Part shown: positions 19,766-30,538 of the stretch, piece after piece
How positions within the stretch are numbered: position 1 is the stretch's first letter
Layout: each line of letters begins with the position of its first letter
Origin: Closterium sp. NIES-65
Taxonomy: Eukaryota; Streptophyta; Zygnematophyceae; Desmidiales; Closteriaceae
Assembly (NCBI GenBank): GCA_948144175.1
Contig: CANXME010002427.1
Coordinates: forward strand, 1-64,000
Direction: 5' to 3'
DNA: 64,000 nucleotides
Program-made: the position numbers and the translations under genes
The notes under the pieces: model-generated
The model's input: the letters and a program-made list of their open reading frames with translations, nothing else
Database searches by the model: none
Told to the model about the DNA's origin: nothing

Positions 19766-22700
19766 ATGATGTTCCGGCGGCTTGGCTCCGTGGCAGCGCA
19801 GAGCGTCAGAAGCGCGTCGCGAAGCCGCCGAACCGCCAGAACCCCGCCTTTAATCCATCACCATTCGACTTACCATTACCCCAATTGTCCACACGGTCAT
19901 TACTCCATTCACCATGCTCCCGCCCTCACTCCCGTGTCTCAGCTATACACCAGAGTGTTTGATTCTTCCGCCGCTGCCGGCGCCGGCGCCGCCGCTGCCG
20001 CCGGCGATCAGATCTTGAGAGTCGATCTGCTTCGCGGGTTACCAAGCTGCACGCGGAGCCTCCTCTCCGCGCATCTTTCCGCTCCTCCGCAACTCACTCC
20101 CGCCGCTTCCGCTTCCGCTTCCACCGCACAAATTCACTCGCGGAATTTCCACTCCGCATCCGCCGCTTCCGCCGCTCCGGCAGCGGCGGCGGAGGAGGCG
20201 GAGGAGGTGGTCCGCGGATGGGGGGAGGATGACGACGACGAAGGGCTGACCGCGGGGAGATCCGTGCGCACGGGCGCGATCGCCGTGAAATGCGGGATGA
20301 CTGCCACGTGGGACAAGTGGGGGGTTAGGATCCCCCTGACTGTGCTCTGGATAGACGACAACCAAGTCGTGCAGGTATGACCAGTAGGGACCTAGTCCTG
20401 GGTTAGGTACGACTGGGGTGGGTACGACTGGGGTAGGTAGGTACATGCCCGACTGTGCTGTGGATCAAGGTGCAAAAAAACGACGTTTTTTTCAATTTTT
20501 GATCGTAAAATACCGTATCGTAAGAAACGATCGTAAAAAACGATAAAAAACGGTTTTTTGAAAATAAATACTTTTGGTGCAAAACTGCTGGCTACCCTGG
20601 AGCGTTGCAATACCTTCGTTTTTTTCAGTAAAAAGACCAAAACTGCTGCTGAAACAAGGGGATTGACTGGTGAGAAGAACAAGGGGGCCGTTAGAAGTGC
20701 TGATGATGCAGCGGAAGATTGTTAGAAGTGCTTTTGTGATCAGAACAGCATCTTTGAAGTTGAAGAGTTTTTTTGTCTAACAAAAAAACGACGTTTTTTT
20801 CCCAAAAGATACCGTAAAAAACCATCGAAAAAAACAATCGTATTTTTCGACAATCGTTTTTTTCTACCTTGCTGTGGATAGACGACAACCAAGTCGTGCA
20901 GGTATGGTTCATGAATGCAGGTACGGCTGGGGTAGGACGACTGGAGTAGGTATGCTGTGGTTGGGGTAGTTATGCCTTAGTGTGCTCTGGATAGACGACA
21001 ACCAAGTCGTGCTGGTGCGACAGGGTTAAGGACCTAGTCCTGAGTTAGGTACGACTGGGGTGGGTAAGACTGGGGTGGGTACGACTGGGGTGGGTAAGAC
21101 TGGGGTGGGTACGACTGGGGTGGGTAAGACTGGGGTGGGTACGACTGGGGTGGGTAAGACTGGGGTGGGTAAGACTGGGGTGGGTACGACTGGGGTGGGT
21201 ACGACTGGGGTGGGTACGACTGGGGTGGGTACGACTGGGGTGGGTATGACTGGGGTGGGTACGACTGGGGTGGGTACGACTGGGGTGGGTACGACTGGGG
21301 TGGGTACGACTGGGGTGGGTAGGCATGTGCCTGACTGTGCTCTGGATAGACGACATTCAAGTCGTGCAGGTGCGACAGGGTTAGGGACCTTGTTCTGGGG
21401 GTAGGGACAACTGGTGTAGGGAAGACTGGGTTAGGTAGATATGCTGTGGTTGGGGCAGGTGCCTAGGTAGTGCGACTGGGGAGGGTACAACTAGGGTAGG
21501 TGCGACTGGGGAGGGTACAACTAGGGTAGGTGCGACTGGGGAGGGTACAACTAGGGTAGGTGCGACTGGGGAGGGTACAACTAGGGTAGGTGCGATTGGG
21601 GATGATGATTAGGGTAGAGCTGGCAGTGAAGCTGTGGCTGGGAAAGGTGTTACAACGAAATGGGGTAGGTACAGTTGGGATCTTCAATTGTAACCCTTTT
21701 TTCTGAACCTTTTCCCTCTCTTTCCCTCATCTTCCCCACCCAGGTGAAAACAAGGGAGAAAGAAGGCTACACTTCCCTGCAAATCGGGTCCGGGCAGAAA
21801 AAACCCAAGCAGCTGACCAAACCGGAGCTGGGGCATTTCCGGGCAGCAGGGGTGCCTTTGAAGCGAAAACTAGTGGAGTTCCGTGTGTCAGAGGATTGTA
21901 TTCTGCCCGTGGGCACGCCCATAGACGTGCGGCATTTTGTTCCTGGGCAGTTTGTGGACGTCACAGGGACCACCGTGGGGAAGGGGTTCCAGGTATGGTT
22001 GTTGTGATTGTGAGATCCAGGTGTGGCTTTGAAGTGAGGTTCCTGAGAAGGATTTTGGGTGTGGTTTTCGTACACTTTGTGGTTTTTGCAGAGTTGGATC
22101 TTAACCCCCCCTCCCCAGCTTTCCCTCTCCTTCACCCCCATTCCTTCGCCCTTACCCTCCCCTCTCCTTTTTCCCCTTTCCCCATTCATAGGGTCCCATG
22201 AAGCGGTGGGGGTTCAAGGGCATGCCCGCATCCCACGGAGCATCACTCTCACATCGAAGCCACGGTTCCACAGGAGGCCGACAGGACCCTGGCAAGGTGA
22301 GGCTGGTTGCAAGCAGGCATGGTGCGGTGAGACTGCAGTGAGTGTGTGTGTGTGTTGAGGTTGCATCCCACGGAGCGTCTCTCTTCCATCGAAGCCACGG
22401 TTCTACTGGCGGCCGGCAGGACCCCGACAACTTGAGGCTGGTTGCAGGTATTTGTTGCTAGAGAACGTGTATTTTCAAGGGCATGCCCGCATCCCATGGA
22501 GCGTCGCTCTCGCATCGAAGCCACGGGTCTACTGGCGGCCGGCAGGACCCCAGCAAGGTGAGGCTGGTTGCTGCAGGCATGATGCGGTAAGACTGCAGTG
22601 AGTGTGTGTGTCGAGGTTGCATCCCACGGAGCATCAATCTCTCACATCGAAGCCATGGATCCACAGGAGGCCGGCAGGACCCCGGCAAGGTGAGATTGGT

Positions 22701-23893
22701 AGCAGGCATGCTCGAAGTTACTTGCACCTGTAGGCATGAACAAAAGAGCACATGTAGGGGTAAGAGTGCATTGCTGGTCCCTTGACCCCTCCTCTCTCGC
22801 TGGTGTCTAGGAACAAAACGATTTATCAACGCTATTTACTGATTGTTGCATGTGCGCATTACTTGTCCCCATTGTTGCATTTTTTTCCTGCACCCCCTGC
22901 TCCCCCTGCCCCCCCTGCTCCGCCTGCTTCCCTGCTACCCCTGCTCCCCTGCTCCCTTTGCTCCACCTCAGGTGTTCAAGAATAAGAAGATGGCGGGGCA
23001 GATGGGCAGCAAGCAGCGCCTTAGCTCCTCCCCTGCTCCTACCCTGCTCTTCCCCCGCTCTTCCCCCACTCTTTGTGCCTCCCCTCCCCCTGTCTTAACA
23101 CCCCAGGTGTTCAAGAACAAGAAGATGGCGGGGCAGATGGGCAACAAGCAGCGCACGGTGCAGAGCGTGTGGGTGTACAAGGTGGAGCCCGCCAGAGGGC
23201 TGCTGTGGGTGAAGGGGCAGGTGAGTGTGATCATATTTAAGAGCACATTGGTCTGTGTATACAAGGTGCACGGTGCAGAGCGTGTGGGTGTACAAGGTGG
23301 AGCCCGCCAGGGGGCTGCTGTGGGTGAAGGGACAGGTGCGTGTTTGCTCTTAAAAGGGATCAGTGTTGAGTTGACTTGAACGCACGTTGGCTGGTGTGCA
23401 CAAGATGGTGAGCATAGAGCACGGTGCAGAGCGTGTGGGTATACAAGGTGGGGCCAGCAAGGTGGCTGCTGTGGGCGAAGGAGCAGGTGAGTGTTGCTCA
23501 CGGACAGGAGTGTTTAGTCGACTTAAATGCACGCTGTTCTGAGTGTACCAGGTGGGTGGAGCACGGTGCAGAGCGTGTGGGTGTACCAGGTGCAACCAGC
23601 AAGTGGGCCGCTGTGGGTGAAGGGACAGGTGGTGGTCATGTTGAGGCCAGTCTGTGCCCTGATCTGTATGGTCTGTCCTCCCTTCCCAACAGGTCCCCGG
23701 GCACAGTGGTAACTTTGTATTCGTGAAGGATGCAGTGAGGAAGCACGAGGTGCAGGGGCCAGACGCGAAAGAGTATGGTGGGCTGCAGCTGCCCTTCCCT
23801 ACCTTCTACCCCACACCTGGGGAGGATTTGACGGCGCTGCCCCCGCTCCTGGCTGATGTTGGGGAAGTAGATCCCTTCGCAGCTGAAGGATAG
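19766..23893 (+). CDS. MRPL3: Mitochondrial large-subunit ribosomal protein uL3m
   Basis: A component of the mitochondrial 50S-like subunit near the peptidyl-transferase region. Exons: 19766-20374, 21744-21992, 22192-22296, 23107-23220, 23693-23893; 1278 nt, 425 aa, all junctions GT-AG. An Arg/Ser/Ala-rich N-terminus of about 150 residues fits a mitochondrial presequence. The uL3 core starts at [17 protein letters not shown] and shows the signature [33 protein letters not shown] and [18 protein letters not shown]. Both the bacterial-type core and the C-terminal extension match plant mitochondrial L3 as I know the family. Exon 1, 3 and 4 ends are duplicated in the following introns. The start is the first of two adjacent ATGs. 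Confidence 0.92.
20466..20871. mobile_element. hAT-type MITE (406 bp) in uL3m intron 1
   Basis: The terminal inverted repeats begin CAAGGT and match over about 18 bp with two mismatches (CAAGGTGCAAAAAAACGA against CAAGGTAGAAAAAAACGA). The element is flanked by a perfect 8-bp target-site duplication CTGTGGAT (20458-20465 and 20872-20879), the size typical of hAT. The interior is AT-rich with many short self-complementary AAAAAACGA/TCGTTTTTT blocks and no transposase. It has inserted into a duplicated fragment of uL3m exon 1. Confidence 0.85.
20872..21378 (+). repeat. Three copies of uL3m exon 1 end plus a 15-bp tandem array
   Basis: Copies of TGGATAGACGACAACCAAGT...GTGCAG with GT following, at about 20872-20912, 20978-21015 and 21338-21378. 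Between the last two is a 15-bp array (21049-21322, about 18 units) alternating TACGACTGGGGTGGG and TAAGACTGGGGTGGG. Its unit resembles intron sequence just after the real exon 1 donor (20375). Confidence 0.85.
21471..21600. repeat. 30-bp tandem repeat
   Basis: Four to five units of about 30 bp combining TGCGACTGGGGAGGG and TACAACTAGGGTAGG. This looks like a higher-order form of the 15-bp array to its left. Confidence 0.85.
22355..22695 (+). repeat. Three copies of uL3m exon 3 end
   Basis: Copies of the exon 3 3' half (CATCCCACGGAGC...GGACCCCGGCAAG) at about 22362-22435, 22477-22560 and 22617-22692. The second and third keep the CAAG|GTGAG donor. They follow the intact exon 22192-22296. Confidence 0.8.
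22968..23640 (+). repeat. Copies around uL3m exon 4
   Basis: One upstream copy of the exon 4 start with acceptor (22975-23022), and three downstream copies of its end with donor (about 23264-23335, 23418-23490, 23566-23632). Degenerate palindrome-like strings (TTTAGTCGACTTAAA, TTGAGTTGACTTGAA) occur between the downstream copies at about 23512-23526 and 23363-23377. The intact exon is 23107-23220. Confidence 0.75.
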
Positions 23894-24115
23894 ACAGGCA
23901 GGTTTGGACTCTGACGAAAAATGACTCAGCAATAACCATATGGTTTATGTGGGGCATATTGATACGAGGTTTGTCCCGATCTTTGTGCACATGGGCTTGG
24001 TAGGAGCTTAGTGCTCAAAAGTGCAGTCTTTTAATTGAGCGCTTGAAACTGCAGACTGAAAGAAGTCGAGTGCCGTGGTACATGCTATAATTGCAGACAT
24101 GTCACCTCCAGCGAG

Positions 24116-24291
24116 TTAAAGCGACGGTGCACTTTTGGCAGGGTTGGGTTCAGAAGTTGTTTCGAACCAGGCTTGCCAGCGCGAAAGTGTGGGCTGGCGA
24201 AAACCAGAATTTCGTGCGGACACTTCTCATCCGCAGTAACAGTTCGCTAGGGTTTGGGGTTTTGGGTGGCAAATGTGCACCTTCGCTTTAA
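24116..24291. mobile_element. TTAA-flanked MITE-like element (176 bp)
   Basis: The ends are inverted repeats of about 20 bp with two mismatches: TTAAAGCGACGGTGCAC on the left against TTAAAGCGAAGGTGCAC on the complement of the right. TTAA is present at both edges, as expected for a 4-bp TTAA target duplication (piggyBac-like). The TIR does not start with the CCC usual for piggyBac, so the superfamily is unsure. No coding capacity. Confidence 0.65.
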
Positions 24292-24503
24292 TCACATGTG
24301 CAACCTGTATTCATAGGACGTCTGTGATAACTCCCTTCCGGAACCACCACAGCATTCATGGGCACTTGCGTTGGTGATTTTTGTAACAGACAAGTTTAGA
24401 GTGTTAACGTGGCATTGCATTGCAACGGCCTTTTTATTGTGAATTCAGCATACCGTATTGCAGCGTTGTTGCTTCTCATAATGATCCTGCACCGAACCAG
24501 TCG

Positions 24504-24829
24504 TGTTACGGGTGCAATGAATCGAGGCAGCAAGAATTGCACTAAGGTGTCAAACGAGTACAAAATGTGAGCGAAGGCATGAGCGAACATTTATACGCGA
24601 AACATGCAAAACGGTAACGCGGTGCGTGCGAGCTTGCTAGTGCTATGCTGGAGCGAGGCTCGGGCTAGTCCCGAAGCGTAGGCCGACACGGCCATGCCAG
24701 CAGTGCGAGGTTTGGCAAAACAGTGCGCGCGAGGTCGGCGAAGTCCCGTTAGCAGTAACGGCGAACAATCGGCTGTTGCTGTACGCGATGTAGTCGGCTC
24801 CGTAAGGAATGCCGAGAAAATTCCTTACA
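24504..24829 (-). repeat. 3' LTR of the Gypsy element
   Basis: 326 bp, TGTAAGG...CGTAACA on the minus strand. A G-rich polypurine tract abuts it on the internal side (24830-24846, minus strand CTTAAGGGGGGGGGTAG). It differs from the 5' LTR at two sites. Confidence 0.93.
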
Positions 24830-24858
24830 CTACCCCCCCCCTTAAGAAGCCCCCTCCG

Positions 24859-27800
24859 CTACGCGAGTGCGTGTATATCGCGGAATCCCCGGCTCCTTAG
24901 GTACACTTGCAGGGCAGGGTGGTTTTCGATGTTGGTCAGGGGCACCCAGCTGTCTTCAGTTGGAGTGCGGTCCTTCCAGCGAACGAGGAATTCAATCCTC
25001 CTGATTCTCGTGGGGTGGCGGATCCGATGGCTCAGGATTTTTTCGGGCTCGATGATCGGCTCCGATGCAGGGCGAGTCATTGATTGTGGGCGGTCACGAG
25101 GTAGTTGACTTGTGGTCGGGATGTATGGGCGAAGTAGGCTGACGTGGAACGAAGGGCTGATGTACCAGTCGGTTGGCAACAGTAGATGTGCGGTGACGGG
25201 TGTGATCATGTGACTGATTTGGAATGGTCCACAGTAGCGCGGTCGTAATTTCGGTACGTCGGGCAGTCGCAGATTTTGCGTGTCGAGCAGCACGTAATCT
25301 CCAGATTGGTACGTGACAGGGCGGCGGTGGCGATCGGCGTTGCGCTTAGCGATGACGTTGGCTTTTTTTTTTGCTTCGGCGGCTCTGGTGCGGGCAGCTT
25401 GCAGGATTTCGGCGAATTGTTGTGCACGTGGCGTTGGGTTGTCCGGGCTCGGCGTCATGGGCACTGTGGGATTTTGCCCATAGTTCAGGTAGAACGGGGA
25501 CTGTTGCGTCGTGGCTGATGTGGCGTTGTTGTACGCGAACTCGATCAGCGGCAGCTACTGCTCCCAGGTCGTGGGGTCGTCGCACGTGGCACGAATCAAC
25601 TGCTCCATCGTCTGATTCGTCCGCTCCGTTTGGCCGTCGGTCTCGGGGTGGTACGACGAACTGAACTGTAGCCTGGTCCCGAACTGCTCCCAAAGGTTCT
25701 TCCAGAAGTTGCTGGTGAACTTCGTGTCCCTGTCGCTGATAACTGCTGCTGGTATCCCGTGCAGGCGAACAACGGTTGCGATGAACAGGCGAGCGGTCTC
25801 CTCGGCTGAGATCGACTTTTTGCACGCAGCGAAGTGTGCCATCTTCGTCAGCCTATCCACGACGACCATCACCGCGTCGTTACCCCCAGGGTTCGAAGGT
25901 AACCCTGTGACGAAGTCCATGGTTACTTGCTGCCAGGCGCGTTCGGGCGGTGGGATCGGCTGCAATTGACCCGCCTTCCGCTTCCTTGAACTCTTCATCA
26001 CCTGACACGTAGGGCACGAGCCCACGTGTTGCTGTACGTCGGTCAACAGCTCCGGCCAGTAATAATACCGCTGCAGTTGCTGTCTTGTTTTTTCTACCCC
26101 GAAATGTCCCGAGGTAATCCCGTCGTGTGCCTCCTGCAGTAGCAGCTCCCTCAGTAGTGAGTACGCAGGTACCCAAATGCGGTTGGTGCCTGTTTTTACG
26201 TAATAAACTCCTTTTGCTTCTGCCAGTTGTTGTGAATTCCCGGTCGTGAAGAATGGGTCGGTTCGATATCCGTGGGTGAATAGGCCAGTTAAAAGCGGGT
26301 TGGTCTGGGCGAGTAGGATGGCATGGAGTTGGGCGGTGGGGCGGGTGAGAGCGTCGGCGATGTTGGATGCGCCTTTTTTGTACGTAACGGTGTAGTGAAA
26401 ATTGGACTCAAGATAGTCCAACCAGCGAATCTGTCGTGAGTTAAGATTCGGTTGGGCGCGAAGGTACTGTAGTGAGCGGTGGTCTGTCCGTACTGTCACG
26501 TCGGCGCCAGTCAGGTAACACCGCCAAACTTTGAACGCGTGCACGATCGCCAGCATTTCGCGGTCGTGTATCGTGTAGTTGCGTTCGGGCGGGTGTAGCT
26601 TGCGGGACTCGTACGCGATTGGCTGGAGGCCGTTCCCGAAGTCCTGCAACAGTACTGCTCCCACAGCGATGTCGCTTGCGTCGGTGACGAGCTCAAACGG
26701 ACGGTGGGGATCTGCGATGTGAAGCACGGGCGGGGAGCACAAAATATTTTTGAGGGCCGAGAAGGCAGCTTGCTCTTTCTCCCCCCACGTGTACTCAACC
26801 CCCTTCCTCAGCAGGTCAGTCAACGGGGCAGTCAGCTTCGCCATGTCGGGGACGAACCGGCGCACGTAGTTGACGAACCCCAGGAAACTCTGCAACTCGG
26901 TCAAGTTGGTCGGCGCGTGCGAAGCCTGAATCGTCGCAATTTTCTTCGGGTCTATTTCCACTCCCGCAGCTGAAATAACATGTCCCAAAAACTCCAAGCG
27001 GTCCTGTAAAAACTCACACTTAGATGCTTTGGTCAGTAGGCGATTCTCACTTAGGATTTTAAAAACTGCTTCGATGTCTTGTAAGTGCTGTGCTCTGTCA
27101 GGGCTGTAAATCAATATGTCGTCCAGATAAACGATGACGCATTTATCTAAAAGCGGGCGGAATGCTTCGTTCATGGTCATTTGGAAGGTGGCGGGGGCGT
27201 TGGTCAGTCCGAAAGGCATGACAGTGTATTCGAAGGATCCGTAGCGTGTTCGGAATGCGGTTTTAGGGCAGTCGGGTGGGTTGACGCGGATTTGGTGGTA
27301 GCCTCCCCGGAGGTCAATTTTCGAGAAAACCCGGGCTGTGCGCAGTTGGTCGATCAGTTCGTCGGCTCGTGGGATGGGGTAACGGGATTTGATGGTAACC
27401 CTGTTCAGTGCCCTGTAGTCGATGCACATGCGAAAACCCCCGTTCTTTTTCGGTGTGAACAGTATGGGTGCGGCGAAGGGCGACGAACTAGGGCGAATGA
27501 ATTCCTTCTCGAGCAGGTAATCGAGCTGCTTCCTCAGTTCGTCCAGTTCGGGTTGGGTCAGTCGGAACTGTCGCTGTACTGTTGGCTGTGCCCCCGGTTC
27601 CAGTTCTATCCTGTGATCGTGCGGTCGCTGAGGTGGCAGTCCCGTCGGTAAGTCGTCCGGGAAAATGTCACTGTACCGTGTTAACAGTGCCGCCAGATCA
27701 CTCGGTACGTCAGTCAGCAGTTTCTATAAATCTCCTCCCTTGTCTGCTGCCTCGGCTTCCCGAATATCAACCGCGTACACGTCAGCTCCGGCCGCTACAG

Positions 27801-28361
27801 CGCGTTTCATCGTGATCGCATTGACACGCACCGACGAAGACTCAGGCGAGCCCCAGCGAGGTAAGGCGATGCTGTTACCGTTTACTCGCACGGTGCAATC
27901 ACCCGTCATCCAGTCAATTCGCGGATTGTGTCGTCGCAGCCAATCACGCCCGAGTAAAATGTCGGTTCCGTCGAGGGTCGTTGCAAGCATTTCCTGGCTA
28001 AACGTGAATTTCCCCCCGCATCGAATCCGAACTCGGTCTACGCGTTCCCGTATTGCCAGCGGCGTGCCGTCTACCAGTCGTGCGTCGATCTCAGGTAAGC
28101 ATCTGTCCAGTGGCAGTCGCAGTTTTCGTGCTGTAGCAGTGTTAATGAGGCTGTGGCTGGCTCCCCCGTCTACAAAGATTTTAACTAAGTTCGTCCCAAT
28201 TTTCCCACTGAGCAGTATAGGGCTGTCTACCGTGGTACCCTCCTTATTCGGCCGGGTGTGGTCGATTGCGTGAACCGGCACAATCACTCGGTGAGGGTCG
28301 GTTGGGTCGGGCGAGCGGCGTGACCTGTCAGTAGAGGGCCCGTCTGCTACTGACTTCCAGC
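24859..28361 (-). pseudogene. pol: Gypsy pol: protease, RT, RNase H, integrase, chromodomain; two amber stops
   Basis: A single frame from the frameshift site to a TAG at 24861-24859, interrupted by TAG at 27726-27724 (between protease and RT) and TAG at 25557-25555 (within integrase, just before the conserved FAYN block). Domains: aspartic protease with DGGASHSL (about 28180); RT with the YLDDILIYS catalytic motif; RNase H; integrase with an HHCC zinc finger (HDGITSGH...CPTC) and DDE residues in MDFVTGLP, SDRDTKF and HPETDGQTER; C-terminal chromodomain-like FLVRWKDRTPTEDSWVP. Both extra stops are TAG, one change from CAG. They could reflect deamination of methylated CHG cytosines or stop-codon readthrough; decay is the simpler reading. 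Confidence 0.88.
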
Positions 28362-29516
28362 GTTTCCCTGCTGCTTGGTCTGTGTCTGCTGCTCAGCTTC
28401 CCCCTTTCCCTTAGCGTTTTCCGGGCATTCGCTCTTGCGATGTCCCGGCCGATTGCACGCAAAGCAGCGCCCTTTGAACGGTGCGGCAGCGGCATTTGCG
28501 GCGACGGCGCGTATCGTGGCGCTCTCGTTCGTCCCACGAGGCCGATGTCCCCAGTTGTTGTTTCCGTAGGACCCCGGTCTCGGTCGGCGAAAGAAGTCGA
28601 GCTTCTCCGCCATAGCGAGAATTTCCTGAAATTCGGTGACGCCGCGAAGCTGGATTTCCTGAGCGATGTCCTGCTTCAGGCCGCCGATGTAGCGGTCAAT
28701 GCGCTCGCTCTCATGCATGTAGCCCACCTGTTCGCATAGCGCCAGAAATCCGCTCGTGTAATCCTGGACGGAACCGAGTTGGCGCCAAGTGCGGAGCTTC
28801 TGTCGCGCCGAGATCGAAGCCGCAATTGGCTCAAATCGAGCGAGCAAACCTGTGCACCACGCGTCCCACGTGCGATACTGGGGCACCTCCACGAAATACG
28901 ACGGCGCCCAGGGTCCGGTTTGTCCTTCCCGTGTCGGTAGTGTCGCGTAGTCTGTCGGCTTCGTGACGATAACGCGCCACCAGTCCATGGCGGGTCCTCG
29001 CAGCAGCGACACGGCGTATCGAATCTTCGCCGAGTCCTCCGAGACGTAGTTGGCGTCGAAGAAGACATTCATTGTGAATAACCACGCCTGAACGGTAGGA
29101 CCACCCCGTTGACTCGGGTCAAAGCATGGCGGGCGCTGCGGCTTCAGCGGCATCGGTGACGGCAGTCCCGAATCGTGGGTTGGTGCCGAAATCGTGACGC
29201 GAGGCTGACTTGGGGCCGCATGCGTCGCTCTGGGGTGTGTCGTGCCGTGGTCGTCGTCCCCGTCGGGGCGGACGACGCCATCACTGGCCGCGCTCGCGGG
29301 TTGCCCCACACTCCCGTGTTGTGATGTCGAGGGTGCAGGTTGAATCGGAGTGGCAGGTGCTTGAGATTGTGCTTGTTGTGCCCTCGTGAGGTCATTTTGC
29401 AGCGATGAACGTTATGCCGTCAATGCCGCGATTTCCTCGGAGCTTTCGCGCAGCTGTCGCAGCAGATCGTTCAAACGCTCCTGCGTGAGGGTGGTGACGT
29501 CGATATTTTCAGCCAT
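28347..29516 (-). pseudogene. gag: Gypsy gag, interrupted by an early stop
   Basis: Nucleocapsid and capsid precursor. The first ATG after the primer-binding site is at 29516-29514; 34 sense codons follow, then an in-frame TAA (29414-29412). The same frame is then open for more than 350 codons to a TAG at 28349-28347. The C-terminal part carries a CCHC zinc knuckle (CFACNRPGHRKSEC). A WRVIVTKPTDYATL...YRTWDAW region and an upstream retrotransposon-gag-like helical region are visible. The stop may be a point mutation in a recently inserted copy, or translation may start downstream. The 3' end overlaps pol through a -1 frameshift site. Confidence 0.8.
28362..28368 (-). promoter_or_regulatory. 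Predicted -1 ribosomal frameshift heptamer GGGAAAC
   Basis: On the minus strand, in gag frame, the codons are ..CAG GGA AAC GCT.., giving G GGA AAC, a canonical X XXY YYZ slippery site. It lies 12 nt before the gag stop. Slipping back one base at this heptamer enters exactly the frame that runs into the protease domain without a stop. I did not model a downstream pseudoknot. Confidence 0.7.
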
Positions 29517-29680
29517 GACGAAGGGCGTCGGCTCGTCTTAGTCTAGGCGCAGTCGTGGCTGCACGCGTTTACGAGAGAACGCGAGGGCAGCGGCTCCTAG
29601 GGGCTAAGGTGCGTAAGTCCCTTCGAGTGAAAAATCAAAAGTTGATTTCCTGGTGTGCGAAGATGCGCGGTCCGAAAGAA

Positions 29681-29696
29681 AGGGGCTCGGATACCA
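29681..29696 (-). promoter_or_regulatory. Primer-binding site of the Gypsy element
   Basis: The minus strand reads TGGTATCCGAGCCCCT, starting two bases inside the 5' LTR. It differs by one base within the first 12 from the classical initiator tRNA-Met complement seen in the element at 1171-1182, so a different or variant tRNA may prime. Confidence 0.8.
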
Positions 29697-29698
29697 AG

Positions 29699-30024
29699 TG
29701 TTACGGGTGCAATGAATCGAGGCAGCGAGAATTGCACTAAGGTGTCAAACGAGTACAAAATGTGAGCGAAGGCATGAGCGAACATTTATACGCGAAACAT
29801 GCAAAACGGTAACACGGTGCGTGCGAGCTTGCTAGTGCTATGCTGGAGCGAGGCTCGGGCTAGTCCCGAAGCGTAGGCCGACACGGCCATGCCAGCAGTG
29901 CGAGGTTTGGCAAAACAGTGCGCGCGAGGTCGGCGAAGTCCCGTTAGCAGTAACGGCGAACAATCGGCTGTTGCTGTACGCGATGTAGTCGGCTCCGTAA
30001 GGAATGCCGAGAAAATTCCTTACA
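29699..30024 (-). repeat. 5' LTR of the Gypsy element
   Basis: 326 bp with TG...CA ends. A TATAAAT motif on the minus strand at 29784-29790 is a plausible TATA box for the element's transcript. The primer-binding site follows two bases after it. Confidence 0.93.
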
Positions 30025-30538
30025 AGTCGTGAAGTATGAGGGAAACTACCGTATCATTATTGCAAGCTTCTCGTTTTCTCATACGGAACGTGGGAAAGTG
30101 TACTCCCATTCAAACTTCAAAGAAGTATCGGTTGACTGTATCGCAATCGGATGCGCCAATTGCACAGGAGTCGTCGATTGACCTCTAACATGACTGGATA
30201 CGTCGAACTGTCCGTCGATCACTCTCTCTGGTCGTCGTCACCAAGGCTGCTATGGCGAACCGCGGATTCCTCTGCGAGCATTTACCGACAGCATCGGTCA
30301 CATTGACGTGCAGAGGATTCCAGTTAGTGCTGACGGGCTTAGGGAACAAAAGTTGACGTTTTAGCCTGTGTGCATGGTCGCCACCAATAGCTGCTCGCGA
30401 AGCACAAATTCGCTCTGACGGGCATCCGTGCATGCGCAACGAACGAATTTCGGCAGTGGTTCCCCTCCCTTCCTCCAGTGGTTCGTAGCAGCTGCTGGAA
30501 CTTTCCAGCACGAGCAGCTATAAGCATCGCAACCTGAG

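Larger units (their letters stand above)
24504..30024 (-). mobile_element. Full-length Ty3/Gypsy chromovirus
   Basis: A 5521-bp element with two 326-bp LTRs that differ at only two positions, and a perfect 5-bp target-site duplication AGTCG (24499-24503 and 30025-30029). The internal order on the minus strand is primer-binding site, gag with a CCHC zinc knuckle, protease, reverse transcriptase, RNase H, integrase and a C-terminal chromodomain-like segment. That order is the Ty3/Gypsy type, and the chromodomain places it among chromoviruses. The LTR similarity implies recent insertion. It sits 610 bp after the uL3m stop and 514 bp before the first SOD start. Extra in-frame stops suggest this copy is not autonomous. 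Confidence 0.93.

Noticed and set aside
25555..28349. Variant genetic code with TAG (and TAA) read as glutamine, suggested by in-frame stops in the Gypsy element
   Set aside because: Host genes here use TAG as true stops at the expected C-termini (GSH1, uL3m, both SODs, receptor kinase 1) and have no internal TAG or TAA, so the standard code applies.
26704..28569. Plus-strand frames of 89-202 codons across the retroelement
   Set aside because: They are shadows of pol and gag read on the wrong strand; the minus strand carries all recognisable RT, integrase and zinc-knuckle motifs.
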